Source of the DNA: Rhodococcus spelaei
GTDB lineage: Bacteria > Actinomycetota > Actinomycetes > Mycobacteriales > Mycobacteriaceae
Length of the DNA stretch: 64,000 nt
Assembly: GCF_006704125.1 (NCBI RefSeq)
Contig: NZ_VIGH01000006.1
Span: forward strand, 248,001-312,000
Reading direction: 5' to 3'
Below the pieces are notes generated by a model. The model had not been told where the DNA came from. It saw nothing but the letters and a program-made list of their open reading frames with translations, and did no database searches. Position numbers and translations under genes: made by a program. Shown one piece after another: positions 34,679 through 44,619 of the stretch (positions are counted from its first letter, which is position 1; every line of letters begins with the position of its first letter).

Positions 34679-34733
34679 ACCGGCGCGGTGGGCGCAGCAT
34701 GGAACGGGACGGACCCGCGGCAGAGGAGCCGTG

Positions 34734-35594
34734 ATGACAATCGACTTCACACCGGACCCGGCGCTCTACCCCTTCGAATCGCGGTGGTTCGACGCGGCGC
34801 CGGGCCGCCTGCACTACATCGACGAGGGCGCAGGAACCCCGATCCTGCTGTGCCACGGCAACCCGACCTGGAGCTTCCTCTACCGGCACATCGTCACCCG
34901 ACTGCGCGAGCACTTCCGGTGCATCGCCGTCGACTACCTCGGCTTCGGCCTCTCCGACCGGCCCGCCGACTTCGGCTACACGATCGAGGAGCATGCGCGG
35001 ACTGTCGGGGCGCTGGTCGACCATCTCGGTCTCGACGGGTTCGTCACCATGGGCCAGGACTGGGGTGGACCGATCAGCATGGCCGTCGACGTCGACCGCG
35101 CCGACCGGGTCCGCGGCGTGGTGCTGGGCAACACCTGGTTCTGGCCTGCCGACAACCTGACCATGAAGGGCTTCAGCCGCGTGATGTCCACCCGATGGAT
35201 GCAGCGCGCGATCCTCGAGAGGAACTTCTTCGTCGAACGCCTGATTCCCCGGGGGACGGCACGCGGCCTCGGGCCACGCGAGATGGATCACTACCGCGCG
35301 GTGCAACCCTCCCCGGGGGCGCGCCGGGGTGTGGCCGAGATGCCCCGGCAGATCCTCGCCGCGGAGCCGCTGCTGCGCCGGCTCGCCGCCGATGTGCCGA
35401 CACGACTCGGAGCGAAACCGGCGCTGCTGGTGTGGGGCATGAAGGACACCGCGTTCAAGCCCGGCGCCTGCCTGCCCCGGATGAAGGCGACCTTCCCGAA
35501 TCACGTGCTCGTGGAGCTCCCCACCGCCAAGCACTACATCCAGGAGGACGCGCCGGACGTGATCGCGGACGCAATCGCCGAACGTTTCGGCTGA
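34734..35594 (+). CDS. Haloalkane dehalogenase-like alpha/beta hydrolase
   Basis: 286 aa. HGNPTWSFLYR carries the halide-stabilising Asn (N43); GQDWGG carries the nucleophile D109 and the second halide-binding Trp (W110). A cap domain (about 130-210) follows, then the acid in GMKDTAF and the catalytic His in AKHYIQED. Together these fit haloalkane dehalogenases rather than epoxide hydrolases. It would hydrolyse a carbon-halogen bond to an alcohol; the natural substrate is unknown. The ATG at 34734 follows GAGGAGCC; a GTG at 34731 is an equal-frame alternative. Confidence 0.85.
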   Translation: MTIDFTPDPALYPFESRWFDAAPGRLHYIDEGAGTPILLCHGNPTWSFLYRHIVTRLREHFRCIAVDYLGFGLSDRPADFGYTIEEHARTVGALVDHLGLDGFVTMGQDWGGPISMAVDVDRADRVRGVVLGNTWFWPADNLTMKGFSRVMSTRWMQRAILERNFFVERLIPRGTARGLGPREMDHYRAVQPSPGARRGVAEMPRQILAAEPLLRRLAADVPTRLGAKPALLVWGMKDTAFKPGACLPRMKATFPNHVLVELPTAKHYIQEDAPDVIADAIAERFG

Positions 35595-35708
35595 GTCCGC
35601 CGTGTGTACGAACCCTGACAATGCGGTCCACCGACTCGTGAGTACTTCCTGATTCGGGCGTAACGTCCTCGCAGTCGCCGCGTCACCGGGACGCCCCACC
35701 CTCGATAC
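35595..35708 (+). promoter_or_regulatory. Leader region of the nirBD-narGHJI cluster
   Basis: 114 bp with no gene. It must hold the promoter for the nitrate/nitrite reductase genes unless they are read through from the dehalogenase gene. A CGTGAGTACTTC element at 35637-35648 repeats the core of the hairpin at 20428-20477. A GTAAC occurs near 35660, but no complete GlnR box could be assembled. Confidence 0.4.
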
Positions 35709-38183
35709 ATGAGGAAACTGCTGGTGGTCGGTAACGGCATGGCGGGCGCGCGCACAGTCGAGGAGATCCTCGGTCGCGGCGGCCGCGACCTGTTCGACAT
35801 CACGATGATCGGTGACGAGCCGTACGGCAACTACAACCGCATCATGCTCTCGCACGTGCTCGCCGGCGAGTCCTCCGCCGACGACGAGGACCTGATCCTG
35901 AACCCGATGAGCTGGTACCGGGAGAACGGGGTCACGCTGTTCGCGGGCGACCGGGCCGTGCGGCTGGACCGGTTCGCCAAGTCCGTCACCTGTGAGAGCG
36001 ACCGGGTCGTCGACTACGACGTGCTGGTCGTCGCGACCGGCTCCAGCACCTTCTTCCCGAACATGGACGGACTGCGCGAGCCGGACGGTCGCCTCGCCCG
36101 CGGCGTGTTCGGGTTCCGGACGATCGCCGACACCAACGGCATGCTGCAGATGGCCCAGGCCCGCGACGGCGTGACGGCGGTGGTGATCGGCGGCGGACTG
36201 CTCGGGCTCGAAGCGGCGTACGGCCTGCGCACCCAGGGACTCGCGGTGCACGTCGTGCACTCCCCCGGACACCTGATGAACCAGCAGCTCGACGAGCGCG
36301 GTGGCTCGGTGCTGCGCGCCAAGATCGAGGCACTGGGAGTGGGCGTGCACACCTCGGCACGGACCAGTGCCGTGCTGCGCGACGAGAAGGGCGCCGTGAC
36401 CGGGGTGTCGTTCACCGACGGCAGCATCCTCGAGGCGGACATGGTGGTGGTCGCGGCGGGAATCCGCCCCAACGCCGAACTGGCCCGCGCGGGCGGCCTC
36501 GTCGTCGAGCGCGGCATCGTCGTCGACGACCAGATGCGCTGCGAGGACGAGGGTTCGGTGTACGCGGTCGGCGAGTGTGCCCAGCACCGCGGTGAGACGT
36601 ACGGTCTCGTCGCGCCGGTGTGGGAGCAGTCCGTCGTCCTGGCCGAGCACCTGACCGGCACGAATCCCGAAGCCGCCTACCAGGGTTCGCGGTCGACGAC
36701 GAAGCTGAAGGTCGCCGGCGTCGACGTCGCGGCGATGGGCGTCAAGGGTCCCGAACTCGACGGCGACGAGTTCCTGCAGTTCTACGACTCGCGCAACGGC
36801 ACCTACAAGAACGTCGTGGTGCGGGACGGCAAGCTGATCGGCGCGACCCTGATGGGCGAGATCGGCAAAGCGGGCTTCCTCACCCAGGCGTTCGACGGAA
36901 AGGTCGAACTCCCCGAGGACCGCCTGACGCTGCTGTTCGACCTCGCCGACGGGTCGACCACCACTGCCGCTGACCTGCCCGACGAGGCGCAGGTGTGCAA
37001 CTGCAACGGCGTCAGCAAGGGTGACCTGGTCGCGTGCGTGCACGCCGGCGCCTCGACCCTCGGCGAGGTGGTCGCGAAGACGCGCGCGGGCAAGGGCTGC
37101 GGTTCCTGCAAGGGCCTGGTCGCCGACATCGTGGCCTGCGCGGCAGGCGGTGCGCTGCAGGCGGATCCGGCTGCCGACTGGTACGTGCCGTGTGTGCCGA
37201 TGACGAAGGCGGAACTGATCGCCGCGGTGCGCGAACGCGACCTGCGGGCGGTCTCGCAGGTGTTCGCCGAGCTCGCCGTCGACGGCCGCGAGGACGCGAC
37301 CGCGAAGATGCCGCTCGCCTCGCTGCTGCGCACCGTCTGGGGACCGGACTGGGTGGACGAGCGCGGCGCCCTGTTCATCAACGACCGGGTGCACGCGAAC
37401 ATCCAGCGCGACGGCACCTTCTCGGTGGTGCCGCAGATGAAGGGCGGGGTGACCACCCCGGACCAGTTGCGGCGCATCGCCGACGTGGCCGACAAGTACG
37501 AGGTGCCGCTGGTGAAGGTGACCGGTGGCCAGCGCATCGACCTGCTCGGCATCCGCAAGGAGGACCTGCCGAAGGTGTGGGGCGACCTCGGGATGCCGTC
37601 GGGATACGCCTACGGCAAGAGCATGCGGACGGTGAAAACCTGCGTCGGCAGCGACTTCTGCCGCTTCGGTCTCGGCGACTCGACCGCGCTGGGCATCGCG
37701 CTCGAGGAACGGTTCCAGGGACTCGAGACCCCCGCCAAGCTCAAGCTCGCGGTCGCGGGCTGCCCGCGCAACTGTTCCGAGGCGCTGTGCAAGGATCTCG
37801 GCGTCGTGTCCGTCGGGGACGGGCGCTGGGAGGTCTACGTGGGCGGCGCCGCCGGGGCACACATCCGCAAGGGCGATCTGCTCGCCACGGTGGACTCCGC
37901 GGATGCGGTCCTGCAGTTGGCCGGCCGCTTCATCCAGTTCTACCGCGAGGACGCGAAGTGGCTGGAGAGAACCTACGACTGGGTGCCGCGGATCGGACTC
38001 GAACGGTTGCAGGCGTTGCTGATTCGAGACGAGGAGGCTGTCGTGGCCGGACTGGACGAGCGGATGACATCGGCGGTCGCGGGCTACCGCGACCCCTGGC
38101 TCGAGCGCAGCGAGCCGAAGTCGCCCGCGCAGTTCACGCCGTCGCTGCCGCTGCTTCCGCTGCCGCAGGTGCCGGTCCGATGA
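35709..38183 (+). CDS. nirB: NirB, NAD(P)H nitrite reductase large subunit
   Basis: 824 aa. An FAD/NAD(P)H pyridine-nucleotide oxidoreductase region occupies about 1-410 (VVGNGMAG; VVIGGGLLGLEAA). A BFD-like 2Fe-2S domain follows with C430, C432, C464 and C467. The siroheme/4Fe-4S reductase domain has C645 and C651 (CVGSDFC) and C685 and C689 (CPRNC). It carries out six-electron reduction of nitrite to ammonium in the cytoplasm. The stop codon overlaps the nirD start (ATGA). Confidence 0.96.
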   Translation: MRKLLVVGNGMAGARTVEEILGRGGRDLFDITMIGDEPYGNYNRIMLSHVLAGESSADDEDLILNPMSWYRENGVTLFAGDRAVRLDRFAKSVTCESDRVVDYDVLVVATGSSTFFPNMDGLREPDGRLARGVFGFRTIADTNGMLQMAQARDGVTAVVIGGGLLGLEAAYGLRTQGLAVHVVHSPGHLMNQQLDERGGSVLRAKIEALGVGVHTSARTSAVLRDEKGAVTGVSFTDGSILEADMVVVAAGIRPNAELARAGGLVVERGIVVDDQMRCEDEGSVYAVGECAQHRGETYGLVAPVWEQSVVLAEHLTGTNPEAAYQGSRSTTKLKVAGVDVAAMGVKGPELDGDEFLQFYDSRNGTYKNVVVRDGKLIGATLMGEIGKAGFLTQAFDGKVELPEDRLTLLFDLADGSTTTAADLPDEAQVCNCNGVSKGDLVACVHAGASTLGEVVAKTRAGKGCGSCKGLVADIVACAAGGALQADPAADWYVPCVPMTKAELIAAVRERDLRAVSQVFAELAVDGREDATAKMPLASLLRTVWGPDWVDERGALFINDRVHANIQRDGTFSVVPQMKGGVTTPDQLRRIADVADKYEVPLVKVTGGQRIDLLGIRKEDLPKVWGDLGMPSGYAYGKSMRTVKTCVGSDFCRFGLGDSTALGIALEERFQGLETPAKLKLAVAGCPRNCSEALCKDLGVVSVGDGRWEVYVGGAAGAHIRKGDLLATVDSADAVLQLAGRFIQFYREDAKWLERTYDWVPRIGLERLQALLIRDEEAVVAGLDERMTSAVAGYRDPWLERSEPKSPAQFTPSLPLLPLPQVPVR

Positions 38184-38506
38184 CCGCGCCGACGCACACC
38201 GCGGCCGAGGTGACGGTCGGCCCGGTCACCGACCTCACCCCGGGCGAGGGCCGGACCTACGCCGTGCAGGGCCGCCAGGTCGCGGTGTTCCTGTTGGCGG
38301 ACGGGACCGTTCGCGCGATGGACGCGGTGTGCCCGCACAAGGCCGGTCCCCTCGCCGACGGCCAGTTCGACGGCGCCGCCGTCACCTGCCCTCTGCACCA
38401 GTACGTCTTCGCCTTCGACACCGGCGTCTGCACCTCCGACGGTGTCCCCGCCGTGCGCACCTACCCGGCCCGCATCCGCGGCGACACGGTGTACGTCGAG
38501 ATCTGA
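38180..38506 (+). CDS. nirD: NirD, nitrite reductase small subunit (Rieske type)
   Basis: 108 aa. A Rieske-fold domain whose four cluster ligands are intact: C51 and H53 (CPHK), C70 and H73 (CPLH), with the usual 16-residue spacing. Some bacterial NirD proteins, such as that of E. coli, have lost these ligands, so this one probably holds a real 2Fe-2S centre. It partners NirB. The ATG at 38180 overlaps the nirB stop codon. Confidence 0.94.
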   Translation: MTAPTHTAAEVTVGPVTDLTPGEGRTYAVQGRQVAVFLLADGTVRAMDAVCPHKAGPLADGQFDGAAVTCPLHQYVFAFDTGVCTSDGVPAVRTYPARIRGDTVYVEI

Positions 38507-38558
38507 CCGTCGTCATCACAGCCCAGCCCGGCCCGTGAGCTCTTCCCGAGAGGTATTC

Positions 38559-41500
38559 ATGTCCCAGAACCCCAGCACGTTGGACGCGGACGCACTGCTG
38601 AAGTTCGGCAAGCACTTCCAGCGCGGCGAGGCCTCCCCCGACCTGCGCACGCTGCACCAGATCGGCGGCCGCACCTCCGACGACTTCTACCGGGACCGGA
38701 TGTCCTACGACAAGGTGGTCCGCTCGACCCACGGCGTGAACTGCACCGGATCGTGCTCGTGGAAGATCTACGTCAAGGACGGGATCATCACGTGGGAGGC
38801 GCAGCAGACCGACTACCCGTCGATCGGACCGGACAAGCCCGAGTACGAGCCGCGTGGCTGCCCGCGCGGCGCCTCGTTCTCCTGGTACACCTACTCGCCC
38901 GCCCGGGTCCGCTACCCGTACGTGCGCGGTGAACTGCTCGAGATGTACCGGGAAGGCAAGGAGCGCCTGAAGGACCCGGTGCTCGCCTGGGCCGACATCG
39001 TCACCGACCCGGAGAAGTCCAAGCGCTACAAGTCCGCTCGCGGCAAGGGCGGCTTCGTGCGGGCCGAGTGGTGGGAGGCCGCCGAGATCGTCGCGGCCGC
39101 GCACGTGCACACCATCAAGAAGTACGGACCGGACCGCGTCGCCGGGTTCTCGCCGATCCCGGCGATGTCGATGGTCTCGCACGCGGTCGGCACGAGGTTC
39201 GTCTCGCTGCTCGGCGGCGCGATGCTGTCCTTCTACGACTGGTACGCGGATCTGCCGGAGGCCTCGCCGCAGGTGTTCGGCGACCAGACCGACGTGCCCG
39301 AGTCGGCCGACTGGTTCGACGCCGGCTACCTGATCATGTGGGGCTCCAACGTCCCGGTCACCCGAACCCCGGACGCGCACTACATGACCGAGGCCCGCTA
39401 CCGCGGCCAGAAGGTCGTCGTGGTCTCCCCCGACTACGCGGACAACACGAAGTTCGCGGACCAGTGGCTGCCCGCGCGGCCCGGCACCGACGGCGCCCTG
39501 GCGATGGCGATGGGGCACGTGATCCTCAAGGAGTTCTTCGTCGAGAAGACCACCGAGCGGTTCACCGACTACGTCAAGCGCTACACCGACCTGCCGTACC
39601 TGATCACCCTGGACGAACGTGGCGGTGTCAACGGCGAACCCGGCGGCTACGTCCCCGGAAAGTTCCTCACCGCAGCCGATCTCGGCGACACCTCCGAGGG
39701 CGCCGAGCACAAGACGGTGCTGCTGAACTCCGAGACCGGCGAGACTGTGGTACCGGGCGGCTCCCTCGGACACCGGTTCACCGAGTCCGGGAAGGGCCAC
39801 TGGAACCTCGACCTGCACGGCGTCGACCCGCTGATGACGATGTACGACGACGCCGACATGGCCGCTACCGCCGTCGCGGTCGACTTCCCGCGCTACGACA
39901 CCTCGACGCCCGGCGTACTGCGGCGCGGCGTGCCCACCCGGACGGTGGCCGGCCGGCTCGTCACCACCGTCTTCGACCTGATGCTCGCCCAGTACGGCGT
40001 CGGACGCCCGGACCTGCCGGGCACCTGGCCCACCGGCTACGACGACACCGAGGAGCCGTACACGCCGGCATGGCAGGAGACCGTCACCGGCGTCCCCGCC
40101 GCCGCGGCGGCACGGGTCGCGCGTGAGTTCGCCGACAACGCCGATCGTTCCGGCGGTCGCTCGATGATCCTGATGGGCGCGGGCACCAACCACTGGTTCC
40201 ACTCCGACCAGATCTACCGGTCCTTCCTGACCCTGACCATGCTCACCGGTTGCCAGGGCGTGAACGGCGGCGGCTGGGCGCACTACGTCGGGCAGGAGAA
40301 GTGCCGCCCAGTCACCGGCTGGGCGACACTGGCGTTCGGTTCCGACTGGTCCCGGCCCGCCCGGCAGATGCAGGGCACCATCTTCTGGTACCTGGCCACC
40401 GACCAGTGGCGCTACGACCCGTTCACCGCCGAGGTGATGGCCTCGCCGCTCGCGGACGGTCAGTTCGCCGGCCGCACCGCCGCGGACAACATCGCACTCG
40501 CCACCCGCCTCGGCTGGATGCCGAGTTACCCGACGTTCAACCGCAATCCGTTGGACCTGGCCGACGAGGCCGAGCGGCTCGGCAAGGACCCCGCCGCGCA
40601 CGTCGTCGACGGCCTCAAGACCGGGCACCTGCAGTTCGCGGTGGAGGATCCCGACGCGCCGGAGAACTTCCCGCGGTGTCTGACGGTGTGGCGCTCGAAC
40701 CTGCTCGGTTCGTCCGCGAAGGGCAACGAGTACTTCCTCAAGCACCTGCTCGGCGCCGACTCCAATCTCAATGCCCGTGACTCCGAGGGGGTTCGGCCGC
40801 AGGAGATGGTGTGGCGCGACGAAGCGCCGGAGGGCAAGCTCGACCTGCTGACCACCCTCGACTTCCGGATGACCAGCACGACACTGTTCTCCGACGTGGT
40901 GCTGCCCGCGGCGACCTGGTACGAGAAGCACGACCTGTCCAGCACCGACATGCACCCGTTCGTGCACGCGTTCTCACCCGCCATCTCCCCGCCGTGGGAG
41001 ACCAAGACCGACTTCGAGGCGTTCCACCGGATCGCCCGCGGCTTCAGCTGGCTCGCCGAGAAGCACCTCGGCACCCGCCGGGACATCGTCGCGGTACCAC
41101 TGACCCACGACACCAACGACGCGACCGCACAGCCCGGCGGCCGGGTACTGGACTGGAAACATGGTGAGTGCGAACCCATTCCCGGCAAGACGATGCCGAA
41201 GATCGTCCTCGTCGAACGGGACTACACCGCGATCGCGGAGAAGCTCGGCGCGCTCGGCCCGCTGGTGGAGGAGCTCGGCCTGACCACGAAGGGCGTGACC
41301 ACCTACCCGACCGAAGAGGTCGAGTACCTGCGCGGGGTCAACGGCACCGTGGCCAGTGGTGTGGCGGCGGGCCGGCCCTCGCTGGCGAAGGACAAATACG
41401 CCTGCGAGGCGATCCTCGCGCTGTCCGGCACCACGAACGGTCGCCTCGCCACGCAGGGCTTCGAGCACCTGCAGGAGCGCACCGGGACGGAGCTGGTGGA

Positions 41501-42263
41501 CCTGGCCGCAGAGAACGAGGGCACCCGAATCCGGTTCGCGGACACCCAGGCCCGGCCGGTGCCGGTGATCACCTCGCCGGAGTGGTCGGGCAGTGAGACC
41601 GGCGGCCGGCGGTACTCGCCGTTCACCATCAACACCGAACGGCTCAAGCCCTGGCACACGCTGACCGGCAGGCAGCACTTCTACCTCGACCACGACTGGA
41701 TGTCGGAACTCGGCGAACAGTTGCCGATCTACCGTCCGCCGCTGGACATGACGGCGCTGTTCAGCGAGCCGGCGGTCGGGGAAACGCACGGCAACGGCGT
41801 GGGCGGGTCCGTCACCGTCCGCTACCTGACCCCGCACAGCAAGTGGTCGATCCACTCGGCATACCAGGACAACCTGCACATGCTGACCCTCTCGCGGGGT
41901 GGGCAGTCGATCTGGATCTCGGATGTGGACGCCGCGAAGATCGGCGTGGAGGACAACGACTGGATCGAGGCGACCAACCGCAACGGCATCGTGGTGGCGC
42001 GCGCGATCGTGAGCCACCGGATGCCCGAGGGCACGGTGTTCATGTACCACGCCCAGGACCGGGCGGTCGGGGTGCCGCGGACCGAGCGCACCGGCAAGCG
42101 AGGCGGCATCCACAACGCGTTGACCCGGCTGATGATCAAGCCCTCGCATCTCATCGGCGGCTACGCCCAGCAGTCCTTCGCGATGAACTACCACGGCCCC
42201 ACCGGCAATCAGCGCGACGAGGTCACCACGATCCGTCGCCGCGACCAGGAAGTGACGTACTGA
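38559..42263 (+). CDS. narG: NarG, respiratory nitrate reductase alpha subunit
   Basis: 1234 aa molybdenum-bis-MGD catalytic subunit. The FS0 cluster ligands are H58, C62, C66 (HGVNCTGSC) and C101 (RGCPRG), with the same spacing as E. coli NarG. The FYDWYADLP motif (about 225-233) supplies the Mo-coordinating aspartate. It reduces nitrate to nitrite on the cytoplasmic face of the membrane. The ATG at 38559 follows a GAGAGG ribosome site, 52 bp after nirD. The stop overlaps narH (TGATG). Confidence 0.97.
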   Translation: MSQNPSTLDADALLKFGKHFQRGEASPDLRTLHQIGGRTSDDFYRDRMSYDKVVRSTHGVNCTGSCSWKIYVKDGIITWEAQQTDYPSIGPDKPEYEPRGCPRGASFSWYTYSPARVRYPYVRGELLEMYREGKERLKDPVLAWADIVTDPEKSKRYKSARGKGGFVRAEWWEAAEIVAAAHVHTIKKYGPDRVAGFSPIPAMSMVSHAVGTRFVSLLGGAMLSFYDWYADLPEASPQVFGDQTDVPESADWFDAGYLIMWGSNVPVTRTPDAHYMTEARYRGQKVVVVSPDYADNTKFADQWLPARPGTDGALAMAMGHVILKEFFVEKTTERFTDYVKRYTDLPYLITLDERGGVNGEPGGYVPGKFLTAADLGDTSEGAEHKTVLLNSETGETVVPGGSLGHRFTESGKGHWNLDLHGVDPLMTMYDDADMAATAVAVDFPRYDTSTPGVLRRGVPTRTVAGRLVTTVFDLMLAQYGVGRPDLPGTWPTGYDDTEEPYTPAWQETVTGVPAAAAARVAREFADNADRSGGRSMILMGAGTNHWFHSDQIYRSFLTLTMLTGCQGVNGGGWAHYVGQEKCRPVTGWATLAFGSDWSRPARQMQGTIFWYLATDQWRYDPFTAEVMASPLADGQFAGRTAADNIALATRLGWMPSYPTFNRNPLDLADEAERLGKDPAAHVVDGLKTGHLQFAVEDPDAPENFPRCLTVWRSNLLGSSAKGNEYFLKHLLGADSNLNARDSEGVRPQEMVWRDEAPEGKLDLLTTLDFRMTSTTLFSDVVLPAATWYEKHDLSSTDMHPFVHAFSPAISPPWETKTDFEAFHRIARGFSWLAEKHLGTRRDIVAVPLTHDTNDATAQPGGRVLDWKHGECEPIPGKTMPKIVLVERDYTAIAEKLGALGPLVEELGLTTKGVTTYPTEEVEYLRGVNGTVASGVAAGRPSLAKDKYACEAILALSGTTNGRLATQGFEHLQERTGTELVDLAAENEGTRIRFADTQARPVPVITSPEWSGSETGGRRYSPFTINTERLKPWHTLTGRQHFYLDHDWMSELGEQLPIYRPPLDMTALFSEPAVGETHGNGVGGSVTVRYLTPHSKWSIHSAYQDNLHMLTLSRGGQSIWISDVDAAKIGVEDNDWIEATNRNGIVVARAIVSHRMPEGTVFMYHAQDRAVGVPRTERTGKRGGIHNALTRLMIKPSHLIGGYAQQSFAMNYHGPTGNQRDEVTTIRRRDQEVTY

Positions 42264-43906
42264 TGAGAGTTATGGCGCAGATGGCCATGGTGATGAACCT
42301 GGACAAGTGCATCGGCTGCCACACTTGCAGCGTCACCTGCAAGCAGGCCTGGACCAACCGTGGCGGCGTCGAGTACGCCTGGTTCAACAACGTGGAAACC
42401 CGTCCGGGACAGGGCTACCCGCGGCAGTACCAGGACCAGGAGAAGTGGAAGGGCGGCTGGACGCTCAACAAGCGCGGCAAGCTGACGCTCAAGTCCGGCT
42501 CGCGAATGAAGCGGCTGCTCAACATCTTCGCGAACCCGGACCTGCCGACCATCTCCGACTACTACGAGCCGTGGACCTACGACTACGACAACCTGCTGGC
42601 CTCGCCCGCCACCGACACCGTCCCCGTCGCGAAGCCGGTGTCGGCGATCACCGGCGAGGACACGAAGGTCACCTGGGGCGCGAACTGGGACGACGACCTC
42701 GGTAGCGGCCCCGACCAGGTCGGCAAGGATCCCCTGCTGGCCAAGGTGTCCGACAAGGTCAAGCTCGAGTTCGAGCAGACCTTCATGTTCTACCTGCCGC
42801 GCATCTGCGAGCACTGCCTCAACCCGGCCTGCGCCGCGTCCTGCCCGTCGGGCGCGATCTACAAGCGGTCCGAGGACGGCATCGTCCTGGTCGACCAGGA
42901 CAAGTGCCGTGGCTGGCGTCAGTGCGTCACCGGCTGCCCGTACAAGAAGATCTACTTCAACCACAAGACTGGCAAGGCCGAGAAGTGCACGTTCTGCTAC
43001 CCGCGGATCGAGGTCGGCATCCCGACCATCTGCTCGGAGACGTGCGTCGGCCGGCTGCGCTACCTCGGGGTGATGCTCTACGACGCGGACGCGGTGCTCG
43101 AGGCCGCCTCGGTCACCGACGACAAGGACCTCTACCCGTCGCAGCTGGGGGTGTTCCTCAACCCACACGATCCGCGGGTGGTCGCCGAAGCCGAGCGCGC
43201 CGGCATCTCCGCGGAGTTCATCGAGGCGGCCCAGAACTCGCCGGTGTACAAGCTGATCGTCGACTACCAGGTCGCGCTGCCGCTGCATCCGGAATACCGC
43301 ACCATGCCGATGGTCTGGTACATCCCGCCGCTCTCGCCGATGGTCGAGGCACTCTCGGACACCGGCCACGACGGCGAGGAGGCCGACAACCTGTTCGGCG
43401 CGATCGACGCGCTGCGGATCCCGATCGAGTACCTGGCGGAACTGTTCACCGCGGGTGAGGTCGGTCCGGTGCGGGCCTCGTTGCAGCGGCTCGCCGCGAT
43501 GCGTGCACACATGCGTCGGGTCAACCTGGGCGAGCCGATCCGGCCGGAGGTCGCCGAGGCGGTTCGGCTGTCACCCGAGGACCTCAACGCGATGTACCGG
43601 CTGCTCGCGTTGGCCAAGTACGAGGACCGGTACGTGATCCCGAACGGCGCCGGGTCGGACGCGCACCGGCTCGACGCGCTCGCCACCGGTTGCAGCCTCG
43701 AGGAGGACGGCGGTCCCGGCATGACGGCCTTCGACGTGATGGCCGACAAGTTCCACCTGACCGAGCAGGCGGAGGACACCAATTCGACTGCGGCACCGGA
43801 GAACAAGTCGGGACGGATCAACCTGCTCAACTGGGACGGCAAGAGCACCGAGGGGCTGGTCCCGACCGGAGTGGGCGCCCTCGCCCCGAGCCGGGACGAC
43901 GACTGA
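42263..43906 (+). CDS. narH: NarH, nitrate reductase beta (Fe-S) subunit
   Basis: 547 aa. Four iron-sulfur clusters are marked by C16-x2-C19-x2-C22-x3-C26 (CIGCHTCSVTC), CEHCLNPACAASCP, CRGWRQCVTGCP (the Trp replacing a Cys marks the 3Fe-4S site) and the C-terminal CTFCYP and CSETC groups. It passes electrons from NarI haem to NarG. The ATG at 42263 overlaps the narG stop, and its own stop overlaps narJ. Confidence 0.97.
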   Translation: MRVMAQMAMVMNLDKCIGCHTCSVTCKQAWTNRGGVEYAWFNNVETRPGQGYPRQYQDQEKWKGGWTLNKRGKLTLKSGSRMKRLLNIFANPDLPTISDYYEPWTYDYDNLLASPATDTVPVAKPVSAITGEDTKVTWGANWDDDLGSGPDQVGKDPLLAKVSDKVKLEFEQTFMFYLPRICEHCLNPACAASCPSGAIYKRSEDGIVLVDQDKCRGWRQCVTGCPYKKIYFNHKTGKAEKCTFCYPRIEVGIPTICSETCVGRLRYLGVMLYDADAVLEAASVTDDKDLYPSQLGVFLNPHDPRVVAEAERAGISAEFIEAAQNSPVYKLIVDYQVALPLHPEYRTMPMVWYIPPLSPMVEALSDTGHDGEEADNLFGAIDALRIPIEYLAELFTAGEVGPVRASLQRLAAMRAHMRRVNLGEPIRPEVAEAVRLSPEDLNAMYRLLALAKYEDRYVIPNGAGSDAHRLDALATGCSLEEDGGPGMTAFDVMADKFHLTEQAEDTNSTAAPENKSGRINLLNWDGKSTEGLVPTGVGALAPSRDDD

Positions 43907-44619
43907 TGGGCGCGCTCGGTTTGCGTCGCCGGGTTGCGGGCAGATTCCGGCCCACCGCCGACACACTGACCGAACGGGACCAGCAGCTGGTGTGGCGGAT
44001 CGCCGCACTGCTGCTGGACTACCCGACCGAACAGACCCTCGGCATGCTCGGCGACCTCCGGGAAGTGGCGGCGACGGTGCCGGGACCGGCCGGCGAACAC
44101 CTGGTCGAGTGCCTGGACTTCATGGGGGCCACGCCCCGGATCGAGTTGTCCGCGCTGTACGTCGAGACCTTCGACCTGCGGCGGCGCAGCAGCCTGCACC
44201 TGTCGTACTACGCGTACGGCGACACCCGGAACCGTGGAATGGCGTTGCTGCGCTTCAAGAACGCGTATCGCAACGCCGGAGTGACCCTCGGCGACCACGA
44301 GTTGCCCGACTACCTGCCGGTGGTGCTCGAGTTCGCCGCGACCGCCGACGCCGCCCGCGGCTACCGGCTGCTGGTGACCCACCGCGCGGTCGTCGAGGTA
44401 CTGCGACTGTCCTTGCGCGACGGCGGTTCCCCGTTCGCCGGCGTGCTCGACGCGGTGTGCATGACACTGCCCGACCTCGACACCGACGACCGTCAGCAGG
44501 TGGCGAAGCTCGCCGCCGAGGGCCCGCCCGAGGAGGCGGTCGGACTCGACACCTACGCACTCGACCCTGCCCTGCACCCCTCCATCGATGAGTACCCCGA
44601 GATCGGAGCACGACGGTGA
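43906..44619 (+). CDS. narJ: NarJ, nitrate reductase assembly chaperone
   Basis: 237 aa, TorD/NarJ-family all-helical chaperone. The family signature is visible in YVETFDLRRRSSLHLSYYAYGDTRNRG and in HELPDYLPVVLEFAA. It binds apo-NarG and helps molybdenum-cofactor and FS0 insertion before NarGH attaches to NarI. It overlaps narH (TGATG) and narI (GTGA), so all four nar genes are translationally coupled. Confidence 0.95.
   Translation: MGALGLRRRVAGRFRPTADTLTERDQQLVWRIAALLLDYPTEQTLGMLGDLREVAATVPGPAGEHLVECLDFMGATPRIELSALYVETFDLRRRSSLHLSYYAYGDTRNRGMALLRFKNAYRNAGVTLGDHELPDYLPVVLEFAATADAARGYRLLVTHRAVVEVLRLSLRDGGSPFAGVLDAVCMTLPDLDTDDRQQVAKLAAEGPPEEAVGLDTYALDPALHPSIDEYPEIGARR

Noticed and set aside
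34734-35594. Epoxide hydrolase instead of haloalkane dehalogenase
   Set aside because: GQDW plus HGNPTW gives the Trp/Asn halide site; the cap-domain tyrosines needed in epoxide hydrolases are not evident in the expected pattern.
35595-35708. GlnR or NarL-type site ahead of nirB
   Set aside because: A single GTAAC near 35660 is present without a partner half-site at the right spacing.
34581-37862. Long minus-strand open frame opposite the dehalogenase and nirB genes
   Set aside because: It spans two well-supported plus-strand genes and the gap between them and shows no recognisable domain.
38382-40967. Long minus-strand open frame opposite narG
   Set aside because: Antisense shadow of a clear narG; composition is codon-bias driven.
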